NCBI GenBank assembly: GCA_024236195.1
Contig: JACKKZ010000005.1
Span: forward strand, 124,001-188,000
Reading direction: 5' to 3'
DNA length: 64,000 nt
DNA from: Sphingomonadaceae bacterium
GTDB lineage: Bacteria > Pseudomonadota > Alphaproteobacteria > Sphingomonadales > Sphingomonadaceae
The notes beneath the pieces are model-generated. The model had not been told where the DNA came from. It saw only the letters and a list, made by a program, of their open reading frames with translations, and made no database searches. Positions 43,173 to 52,301 of the stretch are shown here, in pieces. Position numbers and translations under genes: made by a program. How positions within the stretch are numbered: position 1 is the stretch's first letter; each line of letters opens with the position of its first letter.

Positions 43173-46148
43173 ATGGGGCTAAATCCGTTTGAAACTGTGA
43201 AGGAAGAGGTCGGCCTCTCGCCCAAGGTTTCCGATGAGGTGAAAACCTCGACCTGCTACATGTGCGCCTGCCGTTGCGGCATAAAGGTCCATCTCAAGAA
43301 CGGCCAGATCCGCTATATCGAAGGCAATCCCGATCACCCGGTGAACAAGGGTGTGCTCTGCGCCAAGGGTTCTTCGGGCATCATGCACCAATATGCGCCA
43401 GCCAAGCTGACCAAGCCGCTGCTCCGCACGGGCGAGCGTGGTTCGGGCGAGTTCAAGGAAATCGAGTGGGACGAAGCGCTGGAGCTGGCCACCGAGTGGC
43501 TGGGCGATGTGCGCCAGCGCGATCCGGGCAAGCTCGCCTTCTTTACCGGGCGTGACCAGAGCCAGTCACTGACCGGCTGGTGGGCGACCAAGTTCGGCAC
43601 GCATAATTTCGCGGCCCATGGCGGTTTTTGCTCGGTCAATATGGCGGGCGGCGGGCTCTACACGTTGGGCGGCGCCTTCTGGGAATTCGGCGAACCGGAT
43701 TTCGAACGCACCAAATATATGATGATGTTCGGCGTCGCCGACGATCACGATTCCAACCCGATCAAGCTGGGGCTGGGCAATCTGAAATCGCGTGGCGATG
43801 CCAAATTTGTCTCGGTCAACCCGATCCGCACCGGCTACAGCGCGATTGCCGATGAATGGGTCGGCATCCGCCCGGGTACGGACGGGCTGTTCATCTTCGC
43901 GCTGATCCACGAATTGCTGCGGGCGGAGAAGATCGATTTCGCTTCGCTCGCGCGCTATTCGAACGCGCCATGGCTGGTGATCCGTGAAGAGGGCGCCGCC
44001 GATAACGGCCTGTTCCTGCGCAATGAGGATGGTCATCCGCTGGTGTGGGACCTCGCCAGCGGCGGGCCGGTTTCGGGCATGGCAGCGGAATTCAGCCCCG
44101 CCTTTGCCGGGGAGCGCGAAGTGCTGGGGCGCACAGTCGTCCCGTCCTTCCAGATCCTCGCCGAACGCTACATGAGCGCGGAATTCTCGCCTGAGGCTGT
44201 GGCCGAAACAACCGGCATCCCGGCAGAAGTCACGCGCCGGATTGCAGCGGAAATTGCCGAGGCGGCATTCGAACAGGAAGTCGTGATTGACCAGCCCTGG
44301 ACCGATGCCTGGGGCCGCAAGCATGAGAAAATGATCGGCCGCCCGGTCGCCTTCCACGCGATGCGCGGGATTTCCGCCCATTCCAACGGCTTCCACACCT
44401 GCCGCGCGATCCACATCCTGCAGGCGCTGATCGGATCGGTCGATACGCCGGGTGGCTGGCGCTACAAGCCGCCGTTTCCGAAGCCCGCCCCGCCGGGGAT
44501 CAAGCCTGCCTTCCCGAAAGCGGAAGCGGCAACCCCGCTCGACGGCCCGCCGCTTGGCTTCCCGCGTAGCCCGGACGACCTCGTGGTCGACCAGCATGGT
44601 GACCCACTGCGGATCGACAAAGCCTATAGCTGGGAATATCCGCTCGCGCTCCATGGCATGATGCATATGGTGCTGCACAATGCGGCCAAGCAGGACCCCT
44701 ACGGCATCGACGTGCTGTTCATGTTCATGGCGAACATGGCGTGGAACTCGTCGATGAATATCCCGGAGACACTGGGCTATTTCACGAAGAAGGACGAGAA
44801 TGGCGAATATGTGATCCCCAAGATCATTTATTCAGATGCCTTCTGGTCGGAAACGGTTCCCTATTGCGACCTGATCCTGCCCGACACGACCTATCTCGAA
44901 CGGCATGACGCCATTTCCATGCTCGACCGCCCGATTTCGACCGCGCATGGGGCAGGGGATTCGATCCGCCAGCCGGTGATCGAGCCGGACCGCGATGTGC
45001 GCCCGTTCCAGACCGTGCTGCTCGATCTGGGTGCGCGGCTGGGCCTGCCGGGCATGGTCAATGAGGATGGCTCGCCCAAATATCCGGGAGGCTATGCCGA
45101 CTATATCGTCAACCATGAACGTTCGCCCGGCATTGGCCCGCTGGCCGGTTGGCGCGGCACGGATGGCGAGAAAGAAGGGGTGGGTGAAGTCAACCCGAAC
45201 CAGCTTGAGCGCTACATCGAAAATGGCTGCTTCTGGTCGCAAGACCTGCCGCACAGCGCGCAGTATTTCAAACATTCCAACCGCGAATATCTCGATCATG
45301 CGGTCAAGATGGGCTGGATCGGCCATGCCGACCCGATCACTTTCCACCTCTACAATGAGGACTTGCAGCGCTTCCGCCTCGCCGCGCAGGGCCATGGCGA
45401 GAAACAGCCGCCGGAGCAGCATCGCACGCGGATCGAGACCTATTTCGACCCGCTCCCGATTTGGTACCAGCCCTTCCTCGAGGCCGAGGAAGGCGGTGAC
45501 GAATTCCCCGTCCATGCGCTGTCACAGCGGCCGATGCATATGTATCACAGCTGGGGCAGCCAGAATGCGTGGCTGCGGCAGATCACCTCTGCCAACAAGC
45601 TGCATGTGCATCACAAGCTCGCCGCGAAGCACGATCTTAAGGATGACGATTACGTCTGGATCCAGAACAGCCGCGGCCGGGTGAAAGCGCAGGTCAAGCT
45701 GGTGGATGGCGTGAACGAGAATGTCGTCTGGACCTGGAACGCCATCGGCAAGCGCAAGGGCGCATGGGGGCTGGACAAGGACAGCCCGGAAACGACCAAG
45801 GCCTTCCTCCTGAACCATATCATCACCGAACAGCTCGCGCCGGGCGCGGATGGCCATGCCTATTCCAATTCCGACCCGGTGACCGGGCAGGCGGCATGGT
45901 ATGACCTTCGCGTGCAATTGCAGAAATGCGCGCCAGAAGATGCGACGGAAGAGGGCGCACGCTTTGCTCCGCTGCCGGATCGCACCAGCAAGGTGGTGAA
46001 CAAGGGCCGCTATGGCGCGCAGCTGACCGGCGAGGACACGGGCGGCGCAGCGCCCTTGCGCGAATTCATCGGCCAGCGCAGCGCCAATGCCAGCGCGATC
46101 CCGGGCATCCGACCGGGCCGGGGCAACCAGGTGGAGGAAGACGCATGA
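43173..46148 (+). CDS. soeA: SoeA, molybdopterin subunit of sulfite dehydrogenase
   Basis: A 991-residue DMSO-reductase-family catalytic subunit with Mo-bis-MGD. The N-terminal [4Fe-4S] ligands are Cys28, Cys31, Cys35 and Cys63 (CYMCACRC, then GVLCAKGSSG). No twin-arginine signal is present, so the complex faces the cytoplasm, which fits SoeABC and separates it from periplasmic relatives. Cofactor-binding blocks include FFTGRDQSQSLTGWWATKFGTHNF and the C-terminal molydopterin-binding domain (VHALSQRPMHMYHSWGSQNAWLRQI). SoeABC oxidises sulfite to sulfate and reduces quinone, the logical next step after sHdr. Related polysulfide or tetrathionate reductases cannot be fully excluded. It overlaps soeB by four bases. 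Confidence 0.88.
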   Translation: MGLNPFETVKEEVGLSPKVSDEVKTSTCYMCACRCGIKVHLKNGQIRYIEGNPDHPVNKGVLCAKGSSGIMHQYAPAKLTKPLLRTGERGSGEFKEIEWDEALELATEWLGDVRQRDPGKLAFFTGRDQSQSLTGWWATKFGTHNFAAHGGFCSVNMAGGGLYTLGGAFWEFGEPDFERTKYMMMFGVADDHDSNPIKLGLGNLKSRGDAKFVSVNPIRTGYSAIADEWVGIRPGTDGLFIFALIHELLRAEKIDFASLARYSNAPWLVIREEGAADNGLFLRNEDGHPLVWDLASGGPVSGMAAEFSPAFAGEREVLGRTVVPSFQILAERYMSAEFSPEAVAETTGIPAEVTRRIAAEIAEAAFEQEVVIDQPWTDAWGRKHEKMIGRPVAFHAMRGISAHSNGFHTCRAIHILQALIGSVDTPGGWRYKPPFPKPAPPGIKPAFPKAEAATPLDGPPLGFPRSPDDLVVDQHGDPLRIDKAYSWEYPLALHGMMHMVLHNAAKQDPYGIDVLFMFMANMAWNSSMNIPETLGYFTKKDENGEYVIPKIIYSDAFWSETVPYCDLILPDTTYLERHDAISMLDRPISTAHGAGDSIRQPVIEPDRDVRPFQTVLLDLGARLGLPGMVNEDGSPKYPGGYADYIVNHERSPGIGPLAGWRGTDGEKEGVGEVNPNQLERYIENGCFWSQDLPHSAQYFKHSNREYLDHAVKMGWIGHADPITFHLYNEDLQRFRLAAQGHGEKQPPEQHRTRIETYFDPLPIWYQPFLEAEEGGDEFPVHALSQRPMHMYHSWGSQNAWLRQITSANKLHVHHKLAAKHDLKDDDYVWIQNSRGRVKAQVKLVDGVNENVVWTWNAIGKRKGAWGLDKDSPETTKAFLLNHIITEQLAPGADGHAYSNSDPVTGQAAWYDLRVQLQKCAPEDATEEGARFAPLPDRTSKVVNKGRYGAQLTGEDTGGAAPLREFIGQRSANASAIPGIRPGRGNQVEEDA

Positions 46149-46894
46149 CCTGCCTCCCCAAGAACCCGACCGAGAAGAAGCTCGGCCTTGTCATCGACCT
46201 CGACATCTGTGTCGGCTGCCATGCCTGTGCGGTGAACTGCAAGGAATGGAACACGGCGGGCAAGTCCGCGCCGCTGACCGACTATGATCCCTATGGCAAG
46301 AAGCCGGACGGCGTGTGGTTCAACCGCATCCACACCTATGAGACTGACGATGGGCAGGGCAATGGCACCACGGTCCATTTCCCGCGCTCCTGCCTCCATT
46401 GCGAGGATGCGCCCTGTGTCACCGTTTGCCCCACCGGCGCGTCCTACAAGCGCACCGAAGACGGGATCGTGCTGGTCAATGAGGATATCTGCATCGGCTG
46501 CAAATTGTGCAGCTGGGCCTGCCCCTATGGCGCGCGCGAATATGACGAAGCCGAAGGGGTGATGAAGAAGTGCACGTTGTGCGTGGACAAGATCTATAAC
46601 GAGAACCTGCCCGAAACGAGCCGTGTCCCGGCTTGCGTGTCCACTTGCCCGGCGGGTGCGCGCAGCTTTGGCGATCTGGGCGATCCGGACAGCGAAGTCT
46701 CGAAGCTGGTCGCGGCTCGGGGCGGGGTCGAACTGATGCCGGAACAGGGGACCAAGCCGGTCAACCGTTACCTGCCGCCGCGTCCGCGCAAGAAGGGCGA
46801 GGAGGGCAAGGCGCCGCGTATGCTCAACCATTCAGACGATTCTGCCGATGGGGCTGGCCTCATCGCGCGTTGGGTCGACAAGATTCTTTCGTAG
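46145..46894 (+). CDS. soeB: SoeB, iron-sulfur subunit
   Basis: A 249-residue electron-transfer subunit with four [4Fe-4S] motifs: CVGCHACAVNCKEW, CLHCEDAPCVTVCPTG, CIGCKLCSWACPYG and CTLC...CVSTCPAG. This DmsB/PsrB/SoeB arrangement passes electrons from the molybdenum subunit to the membrane anchor. The ATG at 46145 overlaps the soeA stop. The C-terminal about 60 residues, after the last cluster, are basic and then flexible. It is followed by soeC after eleven bases. Confidence 0.92.
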   Translation: MTCLPKNPTEKKLGLVIDLDICVGCHACAVNCKEWNTAGKSAPLTDYDPYGKKPDGVWFNRIHTYETDDGQGNGTTVHFPRSCLHCEDAPCVTVCPTGASYKRTEDGIVLVNEDICIGCKLCSWACPYGAREYDEAEGVMKKCTLCVDKIYNENLPETSRVPACVSTCPAGARSFGDLGDPDSEVSKLVAARGGVELMPEQGTKPVNRYLPPRPRKKGEEGKAPRMLNHSDDSADGAGLIARWVDKILS

Positions 46895-46905
46895 GGGGCT
46901 GGGCA

Positions 46906-47862
46906 ATGCATCCGGCGAAATCGGTTATCTTCTTCACCACCGCCAGTGGCGCGGGCTATGGCATGATGGTCTGGCTGGCCGTGCTGGCCGCACTGGGGCT
47001 TGTCCCGGCGGACATGGCTTTCGGATTGTTCGCATTTGGCATCGGCTTTACGCTGATTGTAGGCGGCTTGCTGTCTTCCACTTTCCACCTTGGCCACCCT
47101 GAACGGGCATGGCGTGCATTTTCGCAATGGCGCAGCAGCTGGCTTTCTCGCGAAGGCGTCTCCTCCGTCGTGGCATTCCTGCCGCTCGGCCTGTTTGCCC
47201 TGTCGTGGGTGGTGATGGGCGAGAATGGCGGGAATGCCGCGTTGTTGGGGCTGGTGGGTGCGGCGATGAGTTTGCTCACGGTGTTCACGACCTCGATGAT
47301 CTATGCCCAGCTCAAGACCATCCCGGCATGGCATAATGGCTGGACAGTGGCCGGTTACCTCGTGCTTGGCCCGATGAATGGCGCGGTGATCGTGCTGCTG
47401 CTGGCGCAGGCATTCGGCTATGCCGAGGCTGCTTCGTTGCTGCGTATGGCGGCGCTGGGGCTGCTGGTTGCGGCCCTGCTGGTCAAGCTGGCCTATTGGG
47501 CGAGAATCCATGGCGGCCGGGTGACCAGCACCGCAGGCAGCGCAACCGGGCTGGGACATCTGGGCAAGGTGACCATGTCCGCCAGCCCGCATGATACGGA
47601 CAATTACCTGCTGCGCGAAATGGGCTTTCGTGTTGCCCGCAAACATGCGGCAAAACTGCGCCCGATCGCGATTGTGGCGGGTTTCCTGCTGCCCTTCGCC
47701 CTGATCGCGCTGACCCACAGCATTGTAGGCGGCAACGCGGCTGTGCTGGCGCTCGCGCTGGCCTGGCTGTTGTGCCAGGTCGGGCTCTATGTTGAACGCT
47801 GGCTGTTTTTCGCAGAAGCGAAACATGCCGTCACACTCTATTACGGCGAACAGGCTGTCTGA
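46906..47862 (+). CDS. soeC: SoeC, membrane anchor subunit
   Basis: A 318-residue DmsC/SoeC-type anchor with about eight hydrophobic helices. The beginning SVIFFTTASGAGYGMMVWLAVLAALG and the segment STFHLGHPERAWRAFSQWRSSWLSREG are characteristic of the DmsC family. The end WLLCQVGLYVERWLFFAEAKHAVTLYYG is also conserved. It docks the catalytic pair to the inner membrane and passes electrons to quinone. The ATG at 46906 starts eleven bases after soeB. The Mrp gene begins one base after its stop. Confidence 0.9.
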   Translation: MHPAKSVIFFTTASGAGYGMMVWLAVLAALGLVPADMAFGLFAFGIGFTLIVGGLLSSTFHLGHPERAWRAFSQWRSSWLSREGVSSVVAFLPLGLFALSWVVMGENGGNAALLGLVGAAMSLLTVFTTSMIYAQLKTIPAWHNGWTVAGYLVLGPMNGAVIVLLLAQAFGYAEAASLLRMAALGLLVAALLVKLAYWARIHGGRVTSTAGSATGLGHLGKVTMSASPHDTDNYLLREMGFRVARKHAAKLRPIAIVAGFLLPFALIALTHSIVGGNAAVLALALAWLLCQVGLYVERWLFFAEAKHAVTLYYGEQAV

Positions 47863-47863
47863 T

Positions 47864-48958
47864 ATGTTGCGCAAATTGACGGAAAAGCGCGTGCGTGATG
47901 CGCTGGGCACGGTGATGCACCCGATTGCTGGGGTGGACATGGTCGCCGCCAATGCGGTGGAGCATGTCGGGATCAAGGATGGCGCAGTGACGGTCATACT
48001 CAAGGCCGACCCCAAGGCCAAAGATATCATGGCGAGCGCCGCCAAAGCTTGTGAGGAGGCGGTGGCCAAGCTCTCAGGCGTGAAAGAGGTCCGCACCGTG
48101 CTGACCGCCCATCGTGATGGCCCCGCTGAGCCAGCGCCACCAAAGGGCGGCTTTGCGATGAAGCCGCCAGCGCCGCCACCGCCGGAAAAGCTGCCGGGAG
48201 TGCGCAACATTATCGCCGTTGCCAGTGGCAAGGGCGGGGTGGGCAAGTCCACCACTTCCGTCAACCTCGCTTGTGCCTTGTCGCAGCAAGGGCTGAACGT
48301 CGGTATCCTCGATTGCGATATTTACGGGCCCAGCGTGCCGCGCATGCTGGGCGGGGCTGACAAGCCCGACTTTACCCCAGATGACAGGATCAAGCCGGTG
48401 ATCCGCCACGGGATCAAGACAATTTCCATGGGGCACCTCGTGCCCGAAGAACGCGCAACCATCTGGCGCGGGCCGATGGTGATCGGGGCGGTGCAGCAAT
48501 TGCTGAAAGGCGTGACGTGGGACATTGACGGGACGCTCGACGTGCTGGTGGTCGATCTGCCACCCGGCACCGGCGACGCGCAGCTGACCTTGGTGCAGAC
48601 GGCGCAAGTCAATGGGGCAGTGCTGGTCTCCACCCCACAGGATATCGCGCTGATCGACGCCACGAAGGCTTATGACATGTTCGCGCAGATCGACATTCCA
48701 GTGCTCGGCATGATCGAGAATATGAGCCAGTTCGTCTGCCCGCATTGCCAGGGCACGACCGATATTTTCGGCCATGGCGGTGCGGTGGCGGCGGCGAAGG
48801 CCAAAGGGATCGAAGTGCTGGGCGAAATCCCGCTCGACCCGGCAATCATGCAGCAGGCAGAGGCCGGGCTACCGATCGTGCTGGCTGCGCCGGATAGTGA
48901 TGTATCTGCGCGCTATGCCGCCATTGCGAAGAGCGTTGCTAGTGAGTTGCAAAGCTAA
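47864..48958 (+). CDS. apbC: Mrp/ApbC iron-sulfur carrier ATPase
   Basis: A 364-residue P-loop ATPase that carries or inserts [4Fe-4S] clusters. An N-terminal DUF59/FSCA domain (LRKLTEKRVRDALGTVMHP) is followed by a proline-rich linker and the ATPase. Walker A is GKGGVGKST in ASGKGGVGKSTTSVNLACALS. DCDIYGPSVPRML, DVLVVDLPPGTGDAQLTL and the CxxC cluster site CPHCQGTTDIF complete the family pattern. Its start one base after soeC suggests a role in maturing the many iron-sulfur proteins encoded nearby, though the family is also a housekeeping one. Confidence 0.92.
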   Translation: MLRKLTEKRVRDALGTVMHPIAGVDMVAANAVEHVGIKDGAVTVILKADPKAKDIMASAAKACEEAVAKLSGVKEVRTVLTAHRDGPAEPAPPKGGFAMKPPAPPPPEKLPGVRNIIAVASGKGGVGKSTTSVNLACALSQQGLNVGILDCDIYGPSVPRMLGGADKPDFTPDDRIKPVIRHGIKTISMGHLVPEERATIWRGPMVIGAVQQLLKGVTWDIDGTLDVLVVDLPPGTGDAQLTLVQTAQVNGAVLVSTPQDIALIDATKAYDMFAQIDIPVLGMIENMSQFVCPHCQGTTDIFGHGGAVAAAKAKGIEVLGEIPLDPAIMQQAEAGLPIVLAAPDSDVSARYAAIAKSVASELQS

Positions 48959-49017
48959 TTCTTTCGTCGCAGCTGCGGATTGCGACAAGGGCAGCTAGCT
49001 GATAACCGGAAAAGCCT

Positions 49018-49716
49018 ATGAGCTATTGCGACTCCTGCCTTGTCAGAAATCGTGCCATTTGCGCGGCGCTGGATGATTCCGAAATCCAGTCGCTCAACGC
49101 GATTGGCCGTACACGGACGCTGGAAGCGGGGGAACCGCTGATCTGGGAAGGCGATGATTCGCTGCTGGTCGCCAATGTGATCGAAGGCGTTCTCAAACTG
49201 TCGAGCGGCACCGCGGATGGCCGCGAACAGATTGTCGGGGTCGTTTTCCCCTCCGACTTTATCGGGCGGCCTTTTGGCAATACCACCCCGCATAGCGTGA
49301 CCGCGCTGACTGAAGCGAAAGTCTGCGTTTTTTCACGCACCGATTTCGACGGCTTTGCTTCGCGTCATCCCGCGCTGGAGCACAAGCTGCTGCAGCGCAC
49401 CCTGACCGAGCTGGACCGGACGCGCAGCTGGATGCTGCTGCTCGCCCGCAAGACCGCGGAAGAGAAGATTGCAACTTTCCTGCTGGATATGTCGAAGCGC
49501 TTGGCGCCGACTGGTTGCGAAACCCCGGAAGAACGGCCGCTCGTCGAATTCGACCTGCCTTTTTCGCGGCAGCAGGTGGCTGATGTGCTGGGTTTGACGA
49601 TTGAGACTGTCAGCCGCCAGTTCACCCGGCTCAAGAAGGAAGGCATCCTTGACCTTCCCTCGCGCCGCACGGTCATTATTCGTGACCGCACGGCGCTGGA
49701 AGATTTAGCCGGTTAA
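49018..49716 (+). CDS. fnrN: Crp/Fnr-family oxygen regulator, FnrN-type
   Basis: A 232-residue regulator. Cysteines 4, 7 and 15 (CDSC then AIC) with an internal cysteine in AKVCVF are the ligands for an oxygen-sensitive [4Fe-4S] cluster, in the Cx2Cx7C spacing of FnrN/FnrL proteins. A cyclic-nucleotide-like beta-roll is followed by a dimer helix and a winged helix with FSRQQVADVLGLTIETVSRQFTRLKKEG, whose E-SR residues recognise TTGAT half-sites. A perfect FNR box lies before the neighbouring cbb3 operon. The stop is immediately followed by the stop of convergent ompW. Confidence 0.92.
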   Translation: MSYCDSCLVRNRAICAALDDSEIQSLNAIGRTRTLEAGEPLIWEGDDSLLVANVIEGVLKLSSGTADGREQIVGVVFPSDFIGRPFGNTTPHSVTALTEAKVCVFSRTDFDGFASRHPALEHKLLQRTLTELDRTRSWMLLLARKTAEEKIATFLLDMSKRLAPTGCETPEERPLVEFDLPFSRQQVADVLGLTIETVSRQFTRLKKEGILDLPSRRTVIIRDRTALEDLAG

Positions 49717-50421
49717 TTAAAACTTGAAATAGACACCGGCGCTGACGACCCACGGGTCCAGCTTGTGCTTGGTTTCAAGGGCCAGTGTGCCGCTGTCGTA
49801 GAACTTCGCGCTCGGACGCACGAAATATTTCTTGGCGTCGAGGCTGATGCCCATCTTCTCGTTGATTTCAACGTCCGTACCGGCCTGCAGGGCGAGGCCG
49901 ACCTGGTTCGACATCTTCACCTTGTCGACGCCCAGCGCAGCTGCGGTGCTGCCCGGCTTTTCGCCAAACACGATGAACATGGTGGGGCCAACGCCGACAT
50001 AGGGCTTAACCGGACCGGCATCGAGGTGGTACTTCAACGTGACGGTGGCGGGCAGGATCAGGACGTGATCGACCAGTTCTGCACCAGCCAGGGCACCGGT
50101 CCCGTTCACATGGTGCTGCGTGAAGCAACAGATTGTTTCAACGCCGATTTCCTTGGTCAGGTAATATTCGACAGCAAGGGTGGGGACGACATTGTCATTG
50201 GCCTTGGTATCGTAGGGGGTGGTGATGCCAGCCAACGTGCTACCAAGAGTGGTGGCCGTGTCGACCGACTTCACGCTCTTCACTGCGCCATCGGGCAGCA
50301 CACCCGTGCCGAGAACCTTGACCTGGATATCGCCAGCTTCGGCGGCCATCACAGGCGTTGCCACGCCCGCCGAGGCGGCCAGGGCGATCCCGAGCGCGAC
50401 GGGAGCAGTAAGGTATTTCAT
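49717..50421 (-). CDS. ompW: OmpW-family outer-membrane protein
   Basis: A 234-residue small beta-barrel with a signal peptide ending VATPVMA. The mature start AEAGDIQVKVLGTGVLPDG and the blocks VPTLAVEYYLTKEIGVETICCF, PATVTLKYHLDAGPVKPYVGVGPTMFIVFGEK and WVVSAGVYFKF match the OmpW family, ending in a C-terminal phenylalanine. The family forms hydrophobic channels and is often oxygen-regulated. ATG 50421 has GGAGGG upstream. It shares the divergent region, including the FNR box at 50561, with ccoN. Confidence 0.9.
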   Translation of the reverse strand: MKYLTAPVALGIALAASAGVATPVMAAEAGDIQVKVLGTGVLPDGAVKSVKSVDTATTLGSTLAGITTPYDTKANDNVVPTLAVEYYLTKEIGVETICCFTQHHVNGTGALAGAELVDHVLILPATVTLKYHLDAGPVKPYVGVGPTMFIVFGEKPGSTAAALGVDKVKMSNQVGLALQAGTDVEINEKMGISLDAKKYFVRPSAKFYDSGTLALETKHKLDPWVVSAGVYFKF

Positions 50422-50560
50422 CGTTATTCCCTCCAACAACTGCCTGGCCGCACTGTGCAGCCAGAAATATCTGCAGCGCGGGATGCTCTCTGCGCCGGGT
50501 GGCTGGTGCAAACATTGACCAAGCGCAAAATTTCCAAACTTAATTAGAAAATTTCCGAAA

Positions 50561-50574
50561 TTGACGTGAGTCAA
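50561..50574 (+). promoter_or_regulatory. FNR box before ccoN
   Basis: TTGACGTGAGTCAA at 50561-50574 is an exact inverted repeat TTGAC-N4-GTCAA, matching the FNR/FixK consensus TTGAY-N4-RTCAA. It lies 60 bases upstream of the ccoN ATG and 140 bases upstream of ompW on the other strand. The fnrN gene is adjacent, so low-oxygen activation of the cbb3 operon is expected. Confidence 0.82.
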
Positions 50575-50633
50575 TGTTGCGTCACGGCTTCAAAGCCAAT
50601 AGCAATGCCGTCAAACGGGAAGGGAAAGTTGAC

Positions 50634-52283
50634 ATGGAAAGCGTAGTTACGCGCGCGGGCTTGCTGTTCGTCGTGCTGGTGCTTGCAGTGATGGCAATCG
50701 CTGCGGCCCAGGACGCGGGCTTTGCCGCGCATATGACCATTGTGGCAATCGCCGCTGGTATCGCCATCTGGGCGACAATTTCCAAGGCCGACTATTCCGC
50801 CATTGCCAGGGGGATCCTGCGCGCACCGGCGGATGAAACGGCTTATGATGATGATCCGATTCGCTGGGGTGTCATTGCGACGGTGTTCTGGGGCATGGCG
50901 GGGTTTGCTGCTGGCCTCTTTATCGCGTTGCAGCTGGCTTTCCCTGTGCTCAATATAGAGCCTTACCTCAATTTCGGGCGCTTGCGTCCGCTGCATACGT
51001 CAGCGGTCATTTTCGCTTTCGGAGGCAACGCGCTGATCGCCTCGTCTTTTTACGTGGTGCAGCGCACTTGCCGGGCGAGGCTCGCCTTCCCGGGCCTCGC
51101 CCGCTTTGTGTTCTGGGGCTATCAACTGTTTATCGTGCTGGCTGCCACTGGTTACCTGATGGGCGTAACGCAGAGCCGCGAATATGCTGAACCGGAATGG
51201 TATGTTGACCTTTGGCTGACCATCGTCTGGGTGGCTTATCTGGCCGTGTTCATCGGCACAATCGTGAAGCGTAGCGAGCCACATATCTATGTGGCCAACT
51301 GGTTTTACCTCTCCTTCATCGTGACCATCGCGATGCTGCATGTGGTGAATAACCTCGCCCTGCCGGTCAGCCTGGTTGGCGCGAAGAGCTACAGCGCCTT
51401 TGCCGGTGTGCAAGATGCGCTGACGCAGTGGTGGTATGGCCATAACGCGGTGGGCTTCTTCCTCACCGCCGGCTTCCTTGCGATGATGTATTACTTCATC
51501 CCGAAGCAGGCAGAGCGTCCGGTCTATTCCTATCGCCTGTCGATCATTCACTTCTGGGCGCTGATCTTCCTTTATATCTGGGCGGGTCCGCACCACCTCC
51601 ACTACACCGCGCTGCCCGACTGGGCGCAGACGCTGGGCATGGTCTTCTCGATCATGCTCTGGATGCCCAGCTGGGGGGGGATGATCAACGGCCTCATGAC
51701 CCTCAATGGCGCATGGGACAAGGTCCGTACTGATCCGATCATCCGCATGTTCGTCCTCTCGGTCGCCTTCTATGGCATGAGCACCTTCGAAGGTCCGATG
51801 ATGTCGATCAAGTCGGTCAACTCGCTCAGCCACTATACGGACTGGACCATTGGCCACGTGCACTCCGGAGCATTGGGCTGGAACGGGATGATCACCTTCG
51901 GGACCATCTACTTCCTCGTCCCGCGCCTGTGGAAGCGTGAGCGGCTGTACAGCCTGCGCATGGTAAACTGGCACTTCTGGCTCGCGACTGCCGGTATCGT
52001 GTTCTACACCGCCAGCATGTGGGTTGCCGGTGTGACTCAGGGCCTGATGTGGCGCGAATATGGTGCCGATGGCTACCTCGTGAACAGCTTTGTGGAAACG
52101 GTCAGTGCCTTGCACCCGATGTATCTGCTGCGCGCCTTTGGTGGGCTGCTGTATCTCTCCGGTGCGGTGGTGATGGTGGTCAATGTCTGGGCCACAATCC
52201 TGGGCAAGCTGCGCGAAGAAGCGCCGATGACGACCTCCGCATATGATCCAGTAGCCGACCGGCCGCTGGCCCCCGCTGAATAA
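50634..52283 (+). CDS. ccoN: cbb3 oxidase subunit I CcoN
   Basis: A 549-residue heme-copper oxidase catalytic subunit with about 13-14 helices. Histidine ligands are visible in RPLHTSAVIFAF, QWWYGHNAVGFFL, AGPHHLHYTALP and GHVHSGALGWNGM, typical of cbb3 CcoN. Type C oxidases lack the Tyr of A-type enzymes at the usual place but keep a Tyr in a different helix. It reduces oxygen at low concentration and pumps protons. ATG 50634 is chosen; an in-frame ATG at 50574 lies on the FNR box and is unlikely. Confidence 0.95.
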   Translation: MESVVTRAGLLFVVLVLAVMAIAAAQDAGFAAHMTIVAIAAGIAIWATISKADYSAIARGILRAPADETAYDDDPIRWGVIATVFWGMAGFAAGLFIALQLAFPVLNIEPYLNFGRLRPLHTSAVIFAFGGNALIASSFYVVQRTCRARLAFPGLARFVFWGYQLFIVLAATGYLMGVTQSREYAEPEWYVDLWLTIVWVAYLAVFIGTIVKRSEPHIYVANWFYLSFIVTIAMLHVVNNLALPVSLVGAKSYSAFAGVQDALTQWWYGHNAVGFFLTAGFLAMMYYFIPKQAERPVYSYRLSIIHFWALIFLYIWAGPHHLHYTALPDWAQTLGMVFSIMLWMPSWGGMINGLMTLNGAWDKVRTDPIIRMFVLSVAFYGMSTFEGPMMSIKSVNSLSHYTDWTIGHVHSGALGWNGMITFGTIYFLVPRLWKRERLYSLRMVNWHFWLATAGIVFYTASMWVAGVTQGLMWREYGADGYLVNSFVETVSALHPMYLLRAFGGLLYLSGAVVMVVNVWATILGKLREEAPMTTSAYDPVADRPLAPAE

Positions 52284-52301
52284 GATCTGAGGGTTTTCGC
52301 C

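Noticed and set aside
48966..48986. GTCGCA/TGCGAC inverted repeat after the Mrp gene
   Set aside because: Six-base arms with no T-tract and no resemblance to an FNR box; too weak to call a terminator or operator.
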